From the NCBI GenBank assembly GCA_016801885.1, contig CM028905.1, positions 15,944,256 to 16,008,255 on the forward strand: a stretch of DNA of 64,000 bases, written 5' to 3'. Each line of letters opens with the position of its first letter. Position 1 is the stretch's first letter. The DNA is from Toxotes chatareus (lineage: Eukaryota; Chordata; Actinopteri; Toxotidae). The notes beneath the pieces were generated by a model that searched no databases, was not told where the DNA came from, and saw only the letters and a program-made list of their open reading frames with translations. This document shows positions 46,363-57,644 of the stretch, in pieces. The position numbers and the translations under genes are program-made.

Positions 46363-47498
46363 CAGGGTGTCCGCGGGGTCTTAAAAAGTCTTAAAAAGTC
46401 TAAAATTAGACATTTTAAATTTTAGGCCTAAAAAAGTCTAAAATACAGGCTATTTTGCACTCAAAGTCTAAAATTGAGTTTGAGTAATTTAAGACCAAAC
46501 GTTTCAATGCGAAATATCGATACAGGATTAATGTTTTAAAAAAGTATTATTTTACGTACATTACCACGCCGTTCTTTTTTTTCTCTAATGGTGGCGGTTA
46601 TGGTCTGTGTAGTCCTGAGTATATGTTGATGTTGGCGGAACGCACGATAAAAACTACAAATTACAGACTACGTGAAACGGAAATGTACTGTCGTCACAGG
46701 ATGATCAAGCATTGTTCTTCGCGGGCTGTGTAGAGTGCGAGAAAGGCGGGATTGGAGAAATCACACAAATATGGGAAAGTGTAAATTTAATGACACCTGG
46801 CTTGTAAAGGAAGAGTTTTCTGACTGGCTAAAACGTGTTCCAGAGGACGACAGTGAGGCATGTTGCACCTTATGCAAAAGAACGCTAAAACTCGGGACCC
46901 TGGGCTTTAGGGCTCTCGAGTCCCATATGAAGGCTAGCAAGCACCAAGAAGCAGCTAATGCTGCGCGCCGTTCTCATGGAATCACCCGATTTTTTGCCAC
47001 GGCTGTGGCAACAACTTCAAGCAGCACGCAAAGAGATGTTCGTGACTCAATGGTGTCTTCTGAAACAACGAAAGCAGAAGTGTTGTGGGCGCTAAACACT
47101 GTGGCCAAACACCAATCGTATAGAGCGAACACCGACGTTGGTGAGTTGTTTCGCCTCATGTTTCCTGACTCGGACATTGCCAGAAATTTCCAATGCGGGA
47201 AGGATAAAATCGCCTATATCATCAAATGGGGAATCGCGAGTTAAGTCAAAAAAGAGCTCATCTCAAAGGCCAAAGAAATTGGCCCTCATCCTCCATAATC
47301 TGATGTAAATGATGAAAATTATGGCTGTATATATATTCGTTTCATTTACAATAAATGTCAATTGACTGCAATCTGGGCTTGTTCTTTTTTTTTTTTTTTT
47401 TTTAATACTCCGTGAAGGTCTTAAATTTCACCCACGATGGTCTAAAAAAGGTCTAAAAAAGTCTAAAATTTCACTTGTTCAAACCTGCAGACACCCTG
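46363..47498 (+). mobile_element. Intact-ended hAT-like element nested in an L2 LINE
   Basis: This 1136-bp element begins CAGGGTGTCCGCGGGGTC and ends with the reverse complement of CAGGGTGTCTGCAGGTTT, followed by further subterminal inverted similarity (GTCTTAAAAAGTCTAAAA-type blocks). ATCTTG flanks both sides (46357-46362 and 47499-47504) as a 6-bp target duplication, and the L2 coding sequence resumes exactly across it. Inside is a 157-codon BED-type finger frame. The transposase core is missing, so the element depends on a full-length relative. Confidence 0.8.
46771..47244 (+). pseudogene. Truncated transposase N-terminus with C2H2-like finger
   Basis: From ATG 46771 (MGKCKFNDTWL) to TAA 47242-47244, 157 aa; the frame is open further upstream but only to a GTG at 46735. 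The finger is CTLC ... HMKASKH (C-x2-C, H-x5-H), followed by a Ser/Thr linker and the block TDVGELFRLMFPDSDIARNF that I recall from full-length fish hAT-like transposases. Beyond the TAA the same frame continues with VKKELISKAKEIGP before another stop, so the stop at 47242 looks like a point change within a once longer protein. The catalytic region is deleted. Confidence 0.6.
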
Positions 47499-48689
47499 AT
47501 CTTGTCTCTGTACCTGTCTTCATAGGTCCGAGTTCTGCATTTGATACTGACCATCGCATCTTATTACAATACTGAACCATTTAATTGGCATTAAAGGAAC
47601 TGCACTAAGCCGGTTTAAATCCTGCTTTTCAATCTCTTCCAATGTGATTACTGATGCATCTGAAAACAAAATTATTCCAACTTTATGGACAACAGTGCAT
47701 GTGTCCCTTAGGCAACATTTTTAGGAAATAACTTTCATTGTTACACAGACGATACCCGGTGTACTTGTCAGTGAAGCCGGAGGAAACCAATCAGTTAATT
47801 CAACTTCAGTCATGCCTTAAGGCCATAAAGACCTGGATGACCAATAATTTTCAGCTATTAAACTCAAACAAAACTGAAATTATTGGTTTTATGCTTTTTC
47901 ATCTCTCTCTTCTCTTTTCCCGTAGCTCCATCTGCCTCCAGAGCTAGCCAGAGTCTAGATCTGCGGCTTTGGGCTCCCTACTGCCCCCATTATTAGTCTC
48001 ATTAACTGTTATTATTAGTCCTGTTTTTCAGTCTTATTATCAATTGTTTCACTATTGTTAGTGTTGGTCTTATTATGAGCCCTGTTACTAGTAACTGTCT
48101 ACTTCTTATTGTAAATATGGTTATTATTATGTGGAACCAGCACTGAGCTATGTTTTCTTTCTTCCTGCTCTCTCTTGCTGGCCCCTCTCTCTCTTTCTCC
48201 CTCTCACCCTTTCTTTCTCTCTCCACCCAGCCAGCAAGGTTTCTGCCTTTTGAAGGGGAGCTTTTCCTCACCACCGTCACCAAGTGCTTTTTCATGTGGG
48301 AAAAGTTCTTTTTCTGTAAATAACATTATAAAGAGTACATTCTACACCGGCTCTAGATGAAAAGCTCCCTGCTATAACCTGCTATGATTTAGTGCTATAT
48401 AAATAAAACTGCCTTGGCCTGAAGCTCAGTGTGCTGACACTGTGGAGCTGATTCTGTCACTAAAGCTGCTGTTTTCTGATGCTTTCTGATGTCTTCACCC
48501 ACAACTGTCTTGCAACATGATATCGCTGCATGATATAGACTCCCCAACAAAAACATGACATAACCTGAGGATGGAGGATTGTGCTGATGTTGGCAGCACC
48601 TCCTATGTAACTAAAATTGATTTACTAAAAGGGTACTAGTAAGCTTCCATAACTGGCCATATTAAGGATATTTCAACCCATTTAGATGA

Positions 48690-49115
48690 CTTGGTAATAT
48701 ATTTGAAGTGAAGTAAGGTGAAGTGAGTCCAGTCTTTTTGCTGCTGCAGGACCATTAACTGACCTGTTAAGTCCAAAAGTTCGTTTTGTGTGGTCTGATG
48801 ATTGTCAGATTAAAGGCCTTCAGAAAAATGCCCTTCTGCTTGTGGTGCTTAGATTTGATCAGCCACTTAAACTGGTAATTAATGCAAGTGAGTGGGGGGC
48901 AGGAACATGTTATAGCCCTCGTTATGGTTTGAAATATATGTTTGGTTATTTAATGTCCCCGTCACAATTTTCACTGATCACAACCCTCTTATTTTTTTTT
49001 ATTTTTTATTTTTTTGGAGAAATGTGGGACACTTCAGAGTTGAAGTAAAGCATATCCGTAGGTGTAATGTGGTGGTGACAGATGTGTCGTTGTGCTTTGC
49101 AATACCGTGTTGTTG
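48690..49115 (+). mobile_element. Gypsy-type pol remnant (RNase H region)
   Basis: Plus-strand reading gives blocks typical of the RT-RNase H junction of Ty3/Gypsy pol: LTDLLSPKV, an INASEWGAG block in place of the usual DASxxGxG, FTDHNPL near 48970, and a decayed IRxxNVVxD stretch near 49060. Frames are broken and sections are missing between blocks. Only this piece of a Gypsy element survives here. Confidence 0.6.
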
Positions 49116-49119
49116 GACT

Positions 49120-49950
49120 GCATGTTGTGCTAATCACAAACTGTACTGTTTGACTAATCAGTGCTACTGAATGTGTGCATTTCGATTTATTTAACTATTT
49201 CTACACACACACACACACACATACACGCCCACACATCCAAACTTGGAGTTATTTTATGATCTCCACTGAGCCTTATTTCCTAAACCCATACTACATACTA
49301 TAAACATTTCTATATCTGAGGTCTGTTCGGTCAACTCAAGAGACATACACTCTCCCCATCAATGCCTTTTTTTGTTTAACATCATGTGATGCACCTGGAC
49401 ACATCATCAGTGATGTTTCCTGGGGTCACCTGGTGTTTCCGGCCTTTTAACAGTCACCCAGGTGACTCAGCCGTGGTTGATCAAGCCCCAGTACCAGTCA
49501 GAGAGACTTTTGAGTTACAGCTACTATGCCCCTGGTCTAAGGGAAAGCTTGATGTAACATGCTGTGTGACTCCCCATTCTTCCCATTCCTAAGAAAATCC
49601 AGCAGCACAGTCACACAGCGAGGTCACTAATTTGCCCTAAACCTCCCGATCAAGAAAACAAAAATCTAAACCAATTGCTAATCTCTAACCTAAACTCATG
49701 ATCCATAAACATGAGAAAAGGAGGTAAATCAGCAAACAATCAGGGCCACCCACTCACACACATACATTGAAGGGAGTAGAGAGAGAGACATCTGCCACAA
49801 TAAAGCACAACTATAACCCAGAGTCATTACACAGGATTTCCGTATTGCAGCATCTCCTCAGCACAGGCAACAATTAATCCTTCATTCAGGCTGCTGATGG
49901 GGAGCTTCAACTTGTTGTTCTGCCCACAAAGGACGATGCTGCTCAGGCTC
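49120..49950. other. Intergenic DNA, no gene seen
   Basis: CA microsatellite at about 49204-49221. Sequence near 49420-49500 (CACCTGGTGTTTCCGGCC, CACCCAGGTGACTCAG) resembles retroelement debris without a definite match. Confidence 0.4.
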
Positions 49951-49959
49951 AAGGTTGAG

Positions 49960-50440
49960 TCAGCCACTTTTACAGCACCCTGTTGACCCTTTTTTCAAAG
50001 CCTTTCACTCACAGCCTAAGGGGGGCCAGAGAATCTGAAGCCCCTCTGAAGATTTAAACTTACCTGGCTGCTGAGTGCAAACCAAAACTTGTCAATAATC
50101 TTTATTTTCTTCAGCACCAGGGATCTATAGACTTCACCTTGAAGCTCATATGAGCCAAGGTGATCAGCTCCTCAAGGCCCTTCAGAATCCACCTGTTCCC
50201 TGAGACAGATGAGGGGCCTTTTGTACAGGACATCAGCAGACTTCAACAGCATGTCCATGGTGAGTGAGAAGAGGACCATTGAAATGGTGGATCCAGTAAT
50301 GATTCCCTTCTCAAGCTCGTGCCAGGTTGTAGACCCAGTGGAGACTCTCAGACTGAAGCTATTGTAGTACTTCAGAATGAGAACCCCAAGCTTACCTGGG
50401 ATATGATGTTCATTCAGTGGCATTTTAATGTGTCACAATG
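49960..50440 (-). mobile_element. Non-LTR reverse-transcriptase remnant, minus strand
   Basis: The minus strand reads HHIPGKLGVLILKYYNSFSL, then WHELEKGIITGSTISMVLFS, then, after a frame change, LKGLEELITLAHMSFK. These are successive blocks of an RT palm region from a fish LINE family. The catalytic FxDD-type core between the last two blocks is deleted. The clade was not determined. Confidence 0.6.
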
Positions 50441-50659
50441 ACACATTCTGTAATGAGTAGCAACCTACTCTTAGGTCTGACACCTTCCAAAAGATAAAAT
50501 GCTAGTTTTGAGGTAGACATCCCCATATACACTTCACATTGTTCAGTGGAGTATGTCGTTACTAGATATCGTTTCTCTGGAACCCTCTGTATGGTCCAAT
50601 GGAAAACACAGCTGCAGCCTTGTCTTAAGCTGGATTTATCATGCTTGATCATATTTGAT

Positions 50660-51940
50660 CAGGCTGTATTGTACTTTGTGCTACAGAGCACTGGTAATTA
50701 ATACAGGACTTCCATTCAGTCTCTGTATTGACATTGTGTCAATATAGCGACAGATGTCTTTGCTTTGTTCTCTACGGGCATTATGAACAAGGAGGAGAAA
50801 ATGCAAGCAGTGCAAGTTGAGCGACTGCAGTTGGTGTAAAACTGTGAGGGACCAGAATTAAAGAATGGAGAGTAAGTGAAGGGGGAAGTTGGTCTGATGG
50901 AGCAAGGAATCTGCAGTGATGTACATGGGCAGGTAACAGCATAAATAGGTTTATGGGAGAAAAAAAAAAGTATTTCCAGTGATATATATGTCAGACATTG
51001 ACCTTTTTCAGTGTTAAAACCACAAACTGTATTTCAGTGATGGAGCAGTGTAACGTCTGACAGAGCAGAGCAGCAGTGCAGTCAGTCAGAATCAGCTGAC
51101 TCTTCAGCAGTAGCACTGAAACAAGTCAGCCATCGTGTTCCATCAAATCAGTGTGTCATGTCATGTATCTGGGTAATATGTGTCTGTTGGCTTCTGTTGT
51201 GTAGACCCCCGAGGGCTTTATTGCACTCCCTGCTGAACCTCTTGCTGCTGCTTGGATTCGGGGGGGGGAGCACACTCAAGAGCAGAGCCTTTTCTACCAT
51301 AATATTAATATATAACCATCAATGCAATAAATGATCCTATATCCTGCGGCATTTCTCGATCAGAACACTATTTGCTATTTTAATTTTCTACATTTACTTT
51401 TCCCTTCTTTCTAAAATGAAAAGTCAATTTCCTCTTCTAGGAATGATTAGGATATCAGATATGTTGATTTCCAATTAATGTGAGTAGTGGGATTTTTACA
51501 CCCAGAGGAAGTCAGCGCTTCATTTCTCATCTGACTCGCTAAAACATTATGGAGGTTGGGGAAGGCGGTTGAGGAAAAAAGTTGTGTTGCAATTGATAAT
51601 TGAGGTGTAAAAAAACAGAAATTATCCCTTTAATATTCTCAAACAAGGAAAAGACATTTTCGCTTCTTTAGGCAATAACAGTAACGATCAGCATTATGAT
51701 TATGGGCCTCTATCAAATGCTTGAGATCAGATCAGTGGTAAGAAAAAGGATACAAAACTGACAGCTTCACAGTGACTGGAGGCGGTGACCGCACCTGGCT
51801 GTTCTCTAGGAAACAGTTTCAGCAAATAACTTCTCATAAAAGTATAAATTAACATTTATATGTGCACAGATTATAAAAACAAGAGCCACTGTGTTGATCC
51901 CTGAGCTTTAGCAGTGTTGTTAGGTGTTTTTTGTAATGTA
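50660..51940. other. Intergenic DNA, no gene seen
   Basis: No recognisable gene or element. A short MITE-like phrase (ATGCTAAGCTAGGCTAGCC) begins at 51963, just beyond this stretch. Confidence 0.4.
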
Positions 51941-52749
51941 CTTTAGACAGAACCAGAACTTTATGCTAAGCTAGGCTAGCCATGTCCTGACTTCAGCTCT
52001 CGGCTAGAAACCAAAGACGTTTTTTCTTTCCAAAAATGTGGAGATAGAGTTTTACATGATGACCATTGTCTCTGGATGAATGGCGGTAATGTCTCCACCC
52101 GGTTTTCCCATCAGCCTGACAAACGAGAGCAGAAAAGAAAAACCCTTTGCCAGTCAAGTGAGCTACAATGGCTTTTTAATGTTGACTCCACTGATTGGAT
52201 TTGAATGTTGTATGAGCATGTGTGTGTGTGTGTTTTTGCAGTATTTTGCTGTCAGTGAAAGAGGGGGAAAAAAAACTACACACCTTCAAATGTTCTAACA
52301 GCTTTAATCCACACCCAGATCCTGTGCGTGACCCTCAACAAGTTTACCCTCACTTCATCGTTCCCGTTCTGCCTCGCTGTTTGAATCCGTCTGCTTGTTC
52401 TGTGTTTCCATTCCAGGAGAGACTCCAGGTATTCTGCTCGCTTTGACTGTGGGACTCCAGCCAAGTAGAGTATGAAAGTGATGAAACGCGTTGTAAGTTC
52501 ATTTTCTCTAATCATTTTTCACACATGGGGATGGATTTGGAGTTCCAGTTGGCTGATGTGCTCTGTCAAGGGAGACACACAAAAAGACTTCAAAAATCCT
52601 AACAAAGCTCTGTATTTACTCCAAGCGGAAGCCGTTCAGAAGCTAAGAGAGGCAGTGATAGACTTTCACCCCACGCAGAGTGGGAACAGACAGCAGAGAA
52701 ATATATTTTAAGTCCTGACAGTCAAAATGGAAGGAGAAAAAAAAAAAAA

Positions 52750-53465
52750 AAAATAAAGCCCCTCCTCATTTTTATGCATCCTCCTTTGTCTTTGTTTGAG
52801 GCAATAATGGCCGACAGAGGGGACACAAAATTCTAATTCTACTCGGAGAGAAAACGCTTCACATGGATTTTCATAATGATCTATTTTTCACATACACACT
52901 TCGGCAAAAAAAAGAAAAGAAAAAAATCTCTTTACTTTTACTAAAGTCCCATTTCAGAGCTCCCGCTCAGCGACTGTTAGACAAATGAAAGCACTTTTTT
53001 TGCAGTATAATTTGGATTTGTTATCACATTCAATTACATGAACGCCTACATGCCTGTGATGCATGCTCGGAGAGAGGAGAGTGGGCAAGAGATGGAGGGG
53101 AGAAAAAAAAGGGAGAATAAGAATAAGTGAGCGGGGGAGTGTACCAATCAGAATGAGCTTCGTATCCTTAAGGCAAGACTAGTTAATATTAAAGCCAATT
53201 TATAACCTTTCACGAAGCGGGTCTTCAGAGGGAAATTCATCTGGCATGAAGGGTGATTTCGGCGACGAATTACGGGGCTCTGCAGAATGACCGTCGCTAA
53301 TACGCCTTTCACCTCTCCTGCAATCTGGGTTAAGAATGCAGAGAGAAGTCTCCGTACGTCAATGCCAGATTCAACACATTTACAAGGGAGTACCCTCTCA
53401 CCTCAGCAGTGGATTATAATCTCTAAATCAGGTATCATTTACCAGCAGAATTATATCAACTGAAT
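52750..53465. promoter_or_regulatory. Candidate conserved regulatory block downstream of pcdh18
   Basis: About 0.7 kb without transposons, set among transposon debris, with well-mixed AT/GC composition. Words include CCTTTGTCTTTGTTTGAGGC (SOX-like), CTAGTTAATATTAAAGCC, GGCGACGAATTACGGGG and GTGGATTATAATCTC. The lack of insertions and the texture suggest constraint. Function, and pcdh18 as target, are inferred. Confidence 0.3.
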
Positions 53466-53469
53466 ATCT

Positions 53470-54640
53470 CAACTGATCAGTTACATTAGACAGTATCAGT
53501 CAATATCAAATGAGTTCAGCAAAAGACGCAGAATGAAGGCAACTGCCTGGGGACCCAGACCACAAAACATCCAGCTGTACTGTATGTTAGGTGGGTATTG
53601 GCAGGTGAACATTCCTACTGAAGCCCATTACTACAGAGGAGTGTCTTCAGTGTGTTGTTTCCAGGTGTTGGGGAGTTGTAGTGCCCTCTGAACAGAAAGT
53701 ATAAAGGCTTTAGTGTCTGTAGAGCTTCATTGTTTCAGAAAGACTTATGAATGAAATGCTGAAAGAAAGATTCCACTGAGTTACAGATGCAACAGAACAT
53801 GACTTATAGATGGGTTTCCAATTTACAAACAATCAAGGATGCACATGCATCAGTGCGTTACAAAAAAAAGAACAAAAAAAACCCCAAAACATTTCAACAG
53901 TGTCATAATAGCTATCCTAACTTGCCTAACTTTATTTTTTCTGTCAGCTCTGGCAGCTAACCCAACACATATTCCAGTGAGAAATGGTACCAATGCACAA
54001 GGTCTACAAGGAGAGAAATGACCTGTGTCCAAAAACAATAGCCAGCACGGGTTAACAGGACAGAATCCCCCTCATTCAAAGAACACCAGCATATTTTTTT
54101 TTTGCAGTATTAAATAATTAACCTATCATCATTGATAGTTCTAGTAAAACTACTAGTTTCATTTCTCTTGGTTTTGGCAAAAAAGTAAACATCTAGAGAG
54201 CCTCTGTTCCACACAGTTAAACAGGCCAGTGTTTACATCTTGTTTCTCTTTTAGGCAATGTTGAATCAATGCAGGCAAACTTTTAACAAGCTGTTACTGC
54301 ATACTAAGTCAGTTGTTCCCGTCCCTGCCTCATACCAGGCCCAACAGCTGGAGCTTCAGGCTCAGCAGCCCTGCCGCTCCATCGCCATACCACTGCAAAT
54401 GAACCAGCCCAATTCCCAGCTGAAAGAGGAGGGGAGGAGCATTGTGCTGAATCACTTGTCAGTTGGCATAATTCCATGGGAAATTCTTGATTAGAAATGT
54501 TTAAATCCTTTTCAGTGATAAGAATTCAAACACTGTAATTATTTCTCCACATAATGTTCATTATATGATACAAACATGTATGTGTATGTCAGAATGGTTT
54601 TGATTCAGACTTAAATATGGTCATTTACTGAAATCTGGTG
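53470..54640. other. Intergenic DNA with one odd short frame
   Basis: Mostly unrecognised. A 78-codon plus frame (ATG 54258 to TAG 54494) is directly preceded by a splice-acceptor-like TTTCTCTTTTAG but has no domain I know. It is Gln/Leu-rich and could be chance. Confidence 0.35.
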
Positions 54641-54659
54641 GTGGTGATATGTAACACAG

Positions 54660-55115
54660 TGTTATATATTCAGGGTTGGTGTGACCTGTGGTGGTGGGGC
54701 CCAATGTGATATCTTTTCATGAGGCTCCAAATCTCTGGCAGTGCCCCTGCAGCTTGCAAACAAGCTGGCAGCCACTGCACAACAGGAGGAAACTTCAAAG
54801 AACACACATCTACAGGGTGGTAATAAGAGCCGTGCCTCTGAACCAGAAAGCATGAGATGAAGCCATCCTTCTCACGCACATACCCGAGATGCAGATGTGA
54901 GAGCAGCCCTCAAGTCTCTGAATGCTGCTTTCACAGGTTCAGTCCATTGAACAGGGTCAGGTGCAGAGTTCAGCGTGGCAGCGTGAGGGAAGTCCACTGC
55001 AGAATGGCTGTGGATCCAGTGCCAGGAATAATCAGTCATGCCTAAGAGAGAGCACATTCCTGTCTTTGTGCGAGGAGGAGGCGCTGTGGTCAGCAGTTTT
55101 ACTCTTTTCAAAATG
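54660..55115 (-). mobile_element. Endogenous retrovirus-like pol fragment, minus strand
   Basis: The minus strand carries short blocks in the order expected for the RT-RNase H connection of retrovirus-like pol: an FLGxxxYxxxWI-type block, a PVQWTEP block, LRAALTSA, and a KLPPVVQ-like block. Each block is separated by frame changes or stops. The remaining pol, gag and env regions and LTRs were not found, so this is an old defective fragment. Assignment to a class I/epsilon-like fish retrovirus or a related LTR element is a guess. Confidence 0.5.
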
Positions 55116-55597
55116 CACCTTTAAGTAGGTAAACCCTTGGCTGACAAAACTGCAGCTTGGCAAGCAGCGCTCTGTGGCCCTGTTTGGCCAAAGCTTTCAG
55201 GAGTGGACAATGGAGTCGGGAGGCCACAAGAAGATCATCAGTATTTTGAAACAGGCTTTAAAGTGGAGCTGTGAAAAGATTAAGCGACAGGATTAATGCC
55301 TTTAACTGCTCGTGGTGATAAATAATTATTGTTTTATTTGCAGCAGCACTGCATTTGGTTTTAAAGTCACTTCATGGGAAGGAAGCTGAAGTCCCCAGAT
55401 CCACGTGACTTTTTTGTTTTAATTTTTGTTCACACGGCGCCCACAATGAACCTCTGTTACCTCACAGCTAAGTACTGCGGTTTTGGAGCAGGTTGATATT
55501 GTTGACACAAAGTCTGAAGTGTGTCTGACGCAGCAGAGCAAGCAATCACACCGAACAAGGGAGAAAATGCAAACAACCTGGAGGAGTTACAACCTGT

Positions 55598-55614
55598 GTG
55601 TGTGTGTGTGTGTG
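55598..55614. repeat. (GT)n microsatellite
   Basis: Eight or nine GT units. A poly-A run follows at 55891-55910. Confidence 0.85.
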
Positions 55615-55976
55615 TCATAGCAGAAGTGACTTCTTTGTTGTACAGACAGCTCCTTAGGATGGAACTGATTTAGCTAAAATTTTTTTGCATCTTCTATCAA
55701 CAAGGAAGACAAATGATCATAATCTAAAACAGTATTAGATCTTCTGAGAACCCTCCCCCCCTATGAAAGGTGCTAATGGTTTAGTCCAAATGGAAATTCC
55801 GTCTCCAAATGCAGTGATACTGATGAAGAAGACATCAGGTGAACTTTGAAGTAATCATGACATTTAAAAAAGAAAGTAAAGTTGGCCATAAAAAAAAAAA
55901 AAAAAAAAAACTATCACACAGAAAGAAGCTGAGACAGTTTTGGTGAACACATCTTGGCAGCAGTGTGTCTGACTGG

Positions 55977-56025
55977 TTTAAAGGACCAGTGTGTAGGATT
56001 TAGTGGCATCTAGCAGTGAGGTTGA
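55977..56025 (+). repeat. Left end of a teleost MITE, truncated
   Basis: GGTTTAAAGGACCAGTGTGT followed by AGGATTTAGTGGCATCTAGC matches the end of a widespread fish MITE. The inverse end (ending CACACTGGTCCTTTAA) was not found downstream. Confidence 0.5.
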
Positions 56026-56976
56026 CTGAACACTGTATTATTACTTAAAAGACTTTATATATCAGGAGAGTTGGAAGAAATAAAAGACTATTCTGTTGAA
56101 TAAAACAGTTGATAAACTTGACCCCAGAGTCATTTGACGTGCATAACAACATCTGTTACTGGATCCTCTTTTGGAGAATTAGACAACTGAATGTTAGTGG
56201 CTCACATCACAGAGCTGGTATTGTTTTCTTGTTTGCAGCTCTGATTTTTAAAGGAGGAGAAAGAGATTCTGGAGAAAGACTGTTGATCTTTGAACTCAAC
56301 AGCAAAACAAATACACGCCTCCATTTATCGCTCCTTCAGAAGCTCTGCCTCCCAAATTCATGGATGACACAAGGACGGAATCCAGAGTCCATATGGTGTG
56401 GACGTGGATATGTTTTCTCATACCTGAAGCAAAAGCACATCAGTCTAAGACTGAAATCAGACAAGTCCAAGTCTAGAGTCCAGGTAAAGCCTGACACTAA
56501 AACAATAAAACAGTCCAAGCTTTAACCAGCACACAATGCTTTTAATCCTGTTATTTTAGATGTAACATTATATAACCTTGAAAATCACTTAAGAATAATA
56601 ACACTGCTTGAAAACATTCAGTCAGGAAATCATCAATTCTGCTTGCAAACAAGGTCTGGTAATTTTCCTGCCTATCCAGGTAACCGTGTGGCTCCTGCTG
56701 CTATCAACAGAGACACTCTCCACTTCAGTTCAATCTAAAACAGACACTTAGAAAGATAAAACTCTAATGTATGGTCAGACTGCACAAGCAATTATGTCCA
56801 AGAACTCGACTCTCGATCTCACACGTGCAGAGACCGCTTTCTGATGATGTGAACTTCAGCTGCCAACATATCATTTCTCACACTACAAAGCTGGGAAATA
56901 GGTTCACACCATGAGAAAATATAAAGCTGATTATCACCACAGAGGACACATCAGCTAGTTTAGAGTCTGCAGCTCA

Positions 56977-56998
56977 CACACACACACACACACACACC
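56977..56998. repeat. (CA)n microsatellite
   Basis: About eleven CA units immediately left of the Tc1-like element. Confidence 0.9.
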
Positions 56999-57104
56999 AC
57001 TCTTTTTCTCTCTTACTCTTTGCTGTGAGTGTGTTGATGTTTTGGATCCTTTTACTGTAATTCTTCCATGGCTGATTCTTTGAGCCATCAACCCCACGAT
57101 GATC

Positions 57105-57287
57105 TCACTTACTGTGCATTATGGCCAGACATCTCCGCTTTGGTCTCGTCTGTCCGAAGGACGTTGTTCTAGAAGGCTTGCGGTTCTTTTTAGAGTGAAG
57201 AGGCGTTCTCCTGGCAACCCTTCCAAACAAGCCATACTTGTTCAGTCTTTTTCTAACTGTACTGTCATTAACTTTAACATTTAACAT
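57105..57287 (-). pseudogene. Tc1-like transposase fragment (DNA-binding domain)
   Basis: Sixty codons on the minus strand, reading VNDSTVRKRLNKYGLFGRVA then RRTPLHSKKNRKP. This is the second helix-turn-helix/linker region of Tc1-family transposases (pattern TVxRxLxxxGLxGRVARRxPLxxxxxxxxR). The DDE catalytic domain that should follow toward lower coordinates is missing. Confidence 0.65.
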
Positions 57288-57426
57288 GCTAACTGAAGCC
57301 TGTAGAGTCCCAGATGTAGCTCTTGGGTTTGTTTTTTGTTTTTTTGCTATTTCTCAGAACATTGCACAGTCTCACCTTGGGGTGAATTTCCTGGGATGTC
57401 CCCTTCAGCAACTGTCTTCAATGTTT

Positions 57427-57644
57427 CTCATCTCATCCCATCTCTTCATCTGCTGCTTATCTGGGTCCAGACCCAGGTCGCGGGGGCGCCCAGTCTCCCG
57501 CCCAGTCCACAATGCACCGAAGTCCTTCGGCACGTCCCACAGGTGGTGGGGGGCCCATGGGAGGTGGTGCCGTCCAGAGTGGGGTTCAAACCCACAACCC
57601 TGAGAGATTGAGTCTTGTGCGCTCCCAACTGAGCTAACCATGCT
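57427..57644 (-). mobile_element. tRNA-derived SINE inserted in the Tc1-like element
   Basis: On the minus strand the 218-bp insert starts AGCATGGTTAGCTCAGTTGG (tRNA box A) and continues to GTGGGTTTGAACCCCACTC (box B, GGGTTTGAACC). A non-tRNA body follows, then a tail of GGGATGAGATGAGA. It is flanked by CTTCAATGTTT (57416-57426) and CTTTAATGTTT (57645-57655), an 11-bp target duplication with one mismatch. The anticodon arm does not fold well, so it is not a functional tRNA gene. Confidence 0.8.

Larger units (their letters stand above)
45940..48416 (+). mobile_element. L2-type LINE copy interrupted by a hAT-like element
   Basis: The left part (45940-46362) reads as the start of an L2 reverse transcriptase, including blocks like VIKPILKKPSLEPG and SKSCVTFC. 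The right part (47499-47960) continues with SAFDTDHRILLQ and, after a gap, with YTDDT (YxDD core, about 47745) and KTWMTNNFQLLNSNKTEI. It ends in the L2 3' UTR with CTATATAAATAAAAC at about 48400. The copy is plus-strand, has stops and frameshifts, and was split by the insertion at 46363-47498. Confidence 0.75.

Noticed and set aside
57555..57640. Possible functional tRNA gene on the minus strand
   Set aside because: Box A and B are present, but the anticodon arm is irregular. The unit has a SINE body, a tail and an 11-bp target duplication.
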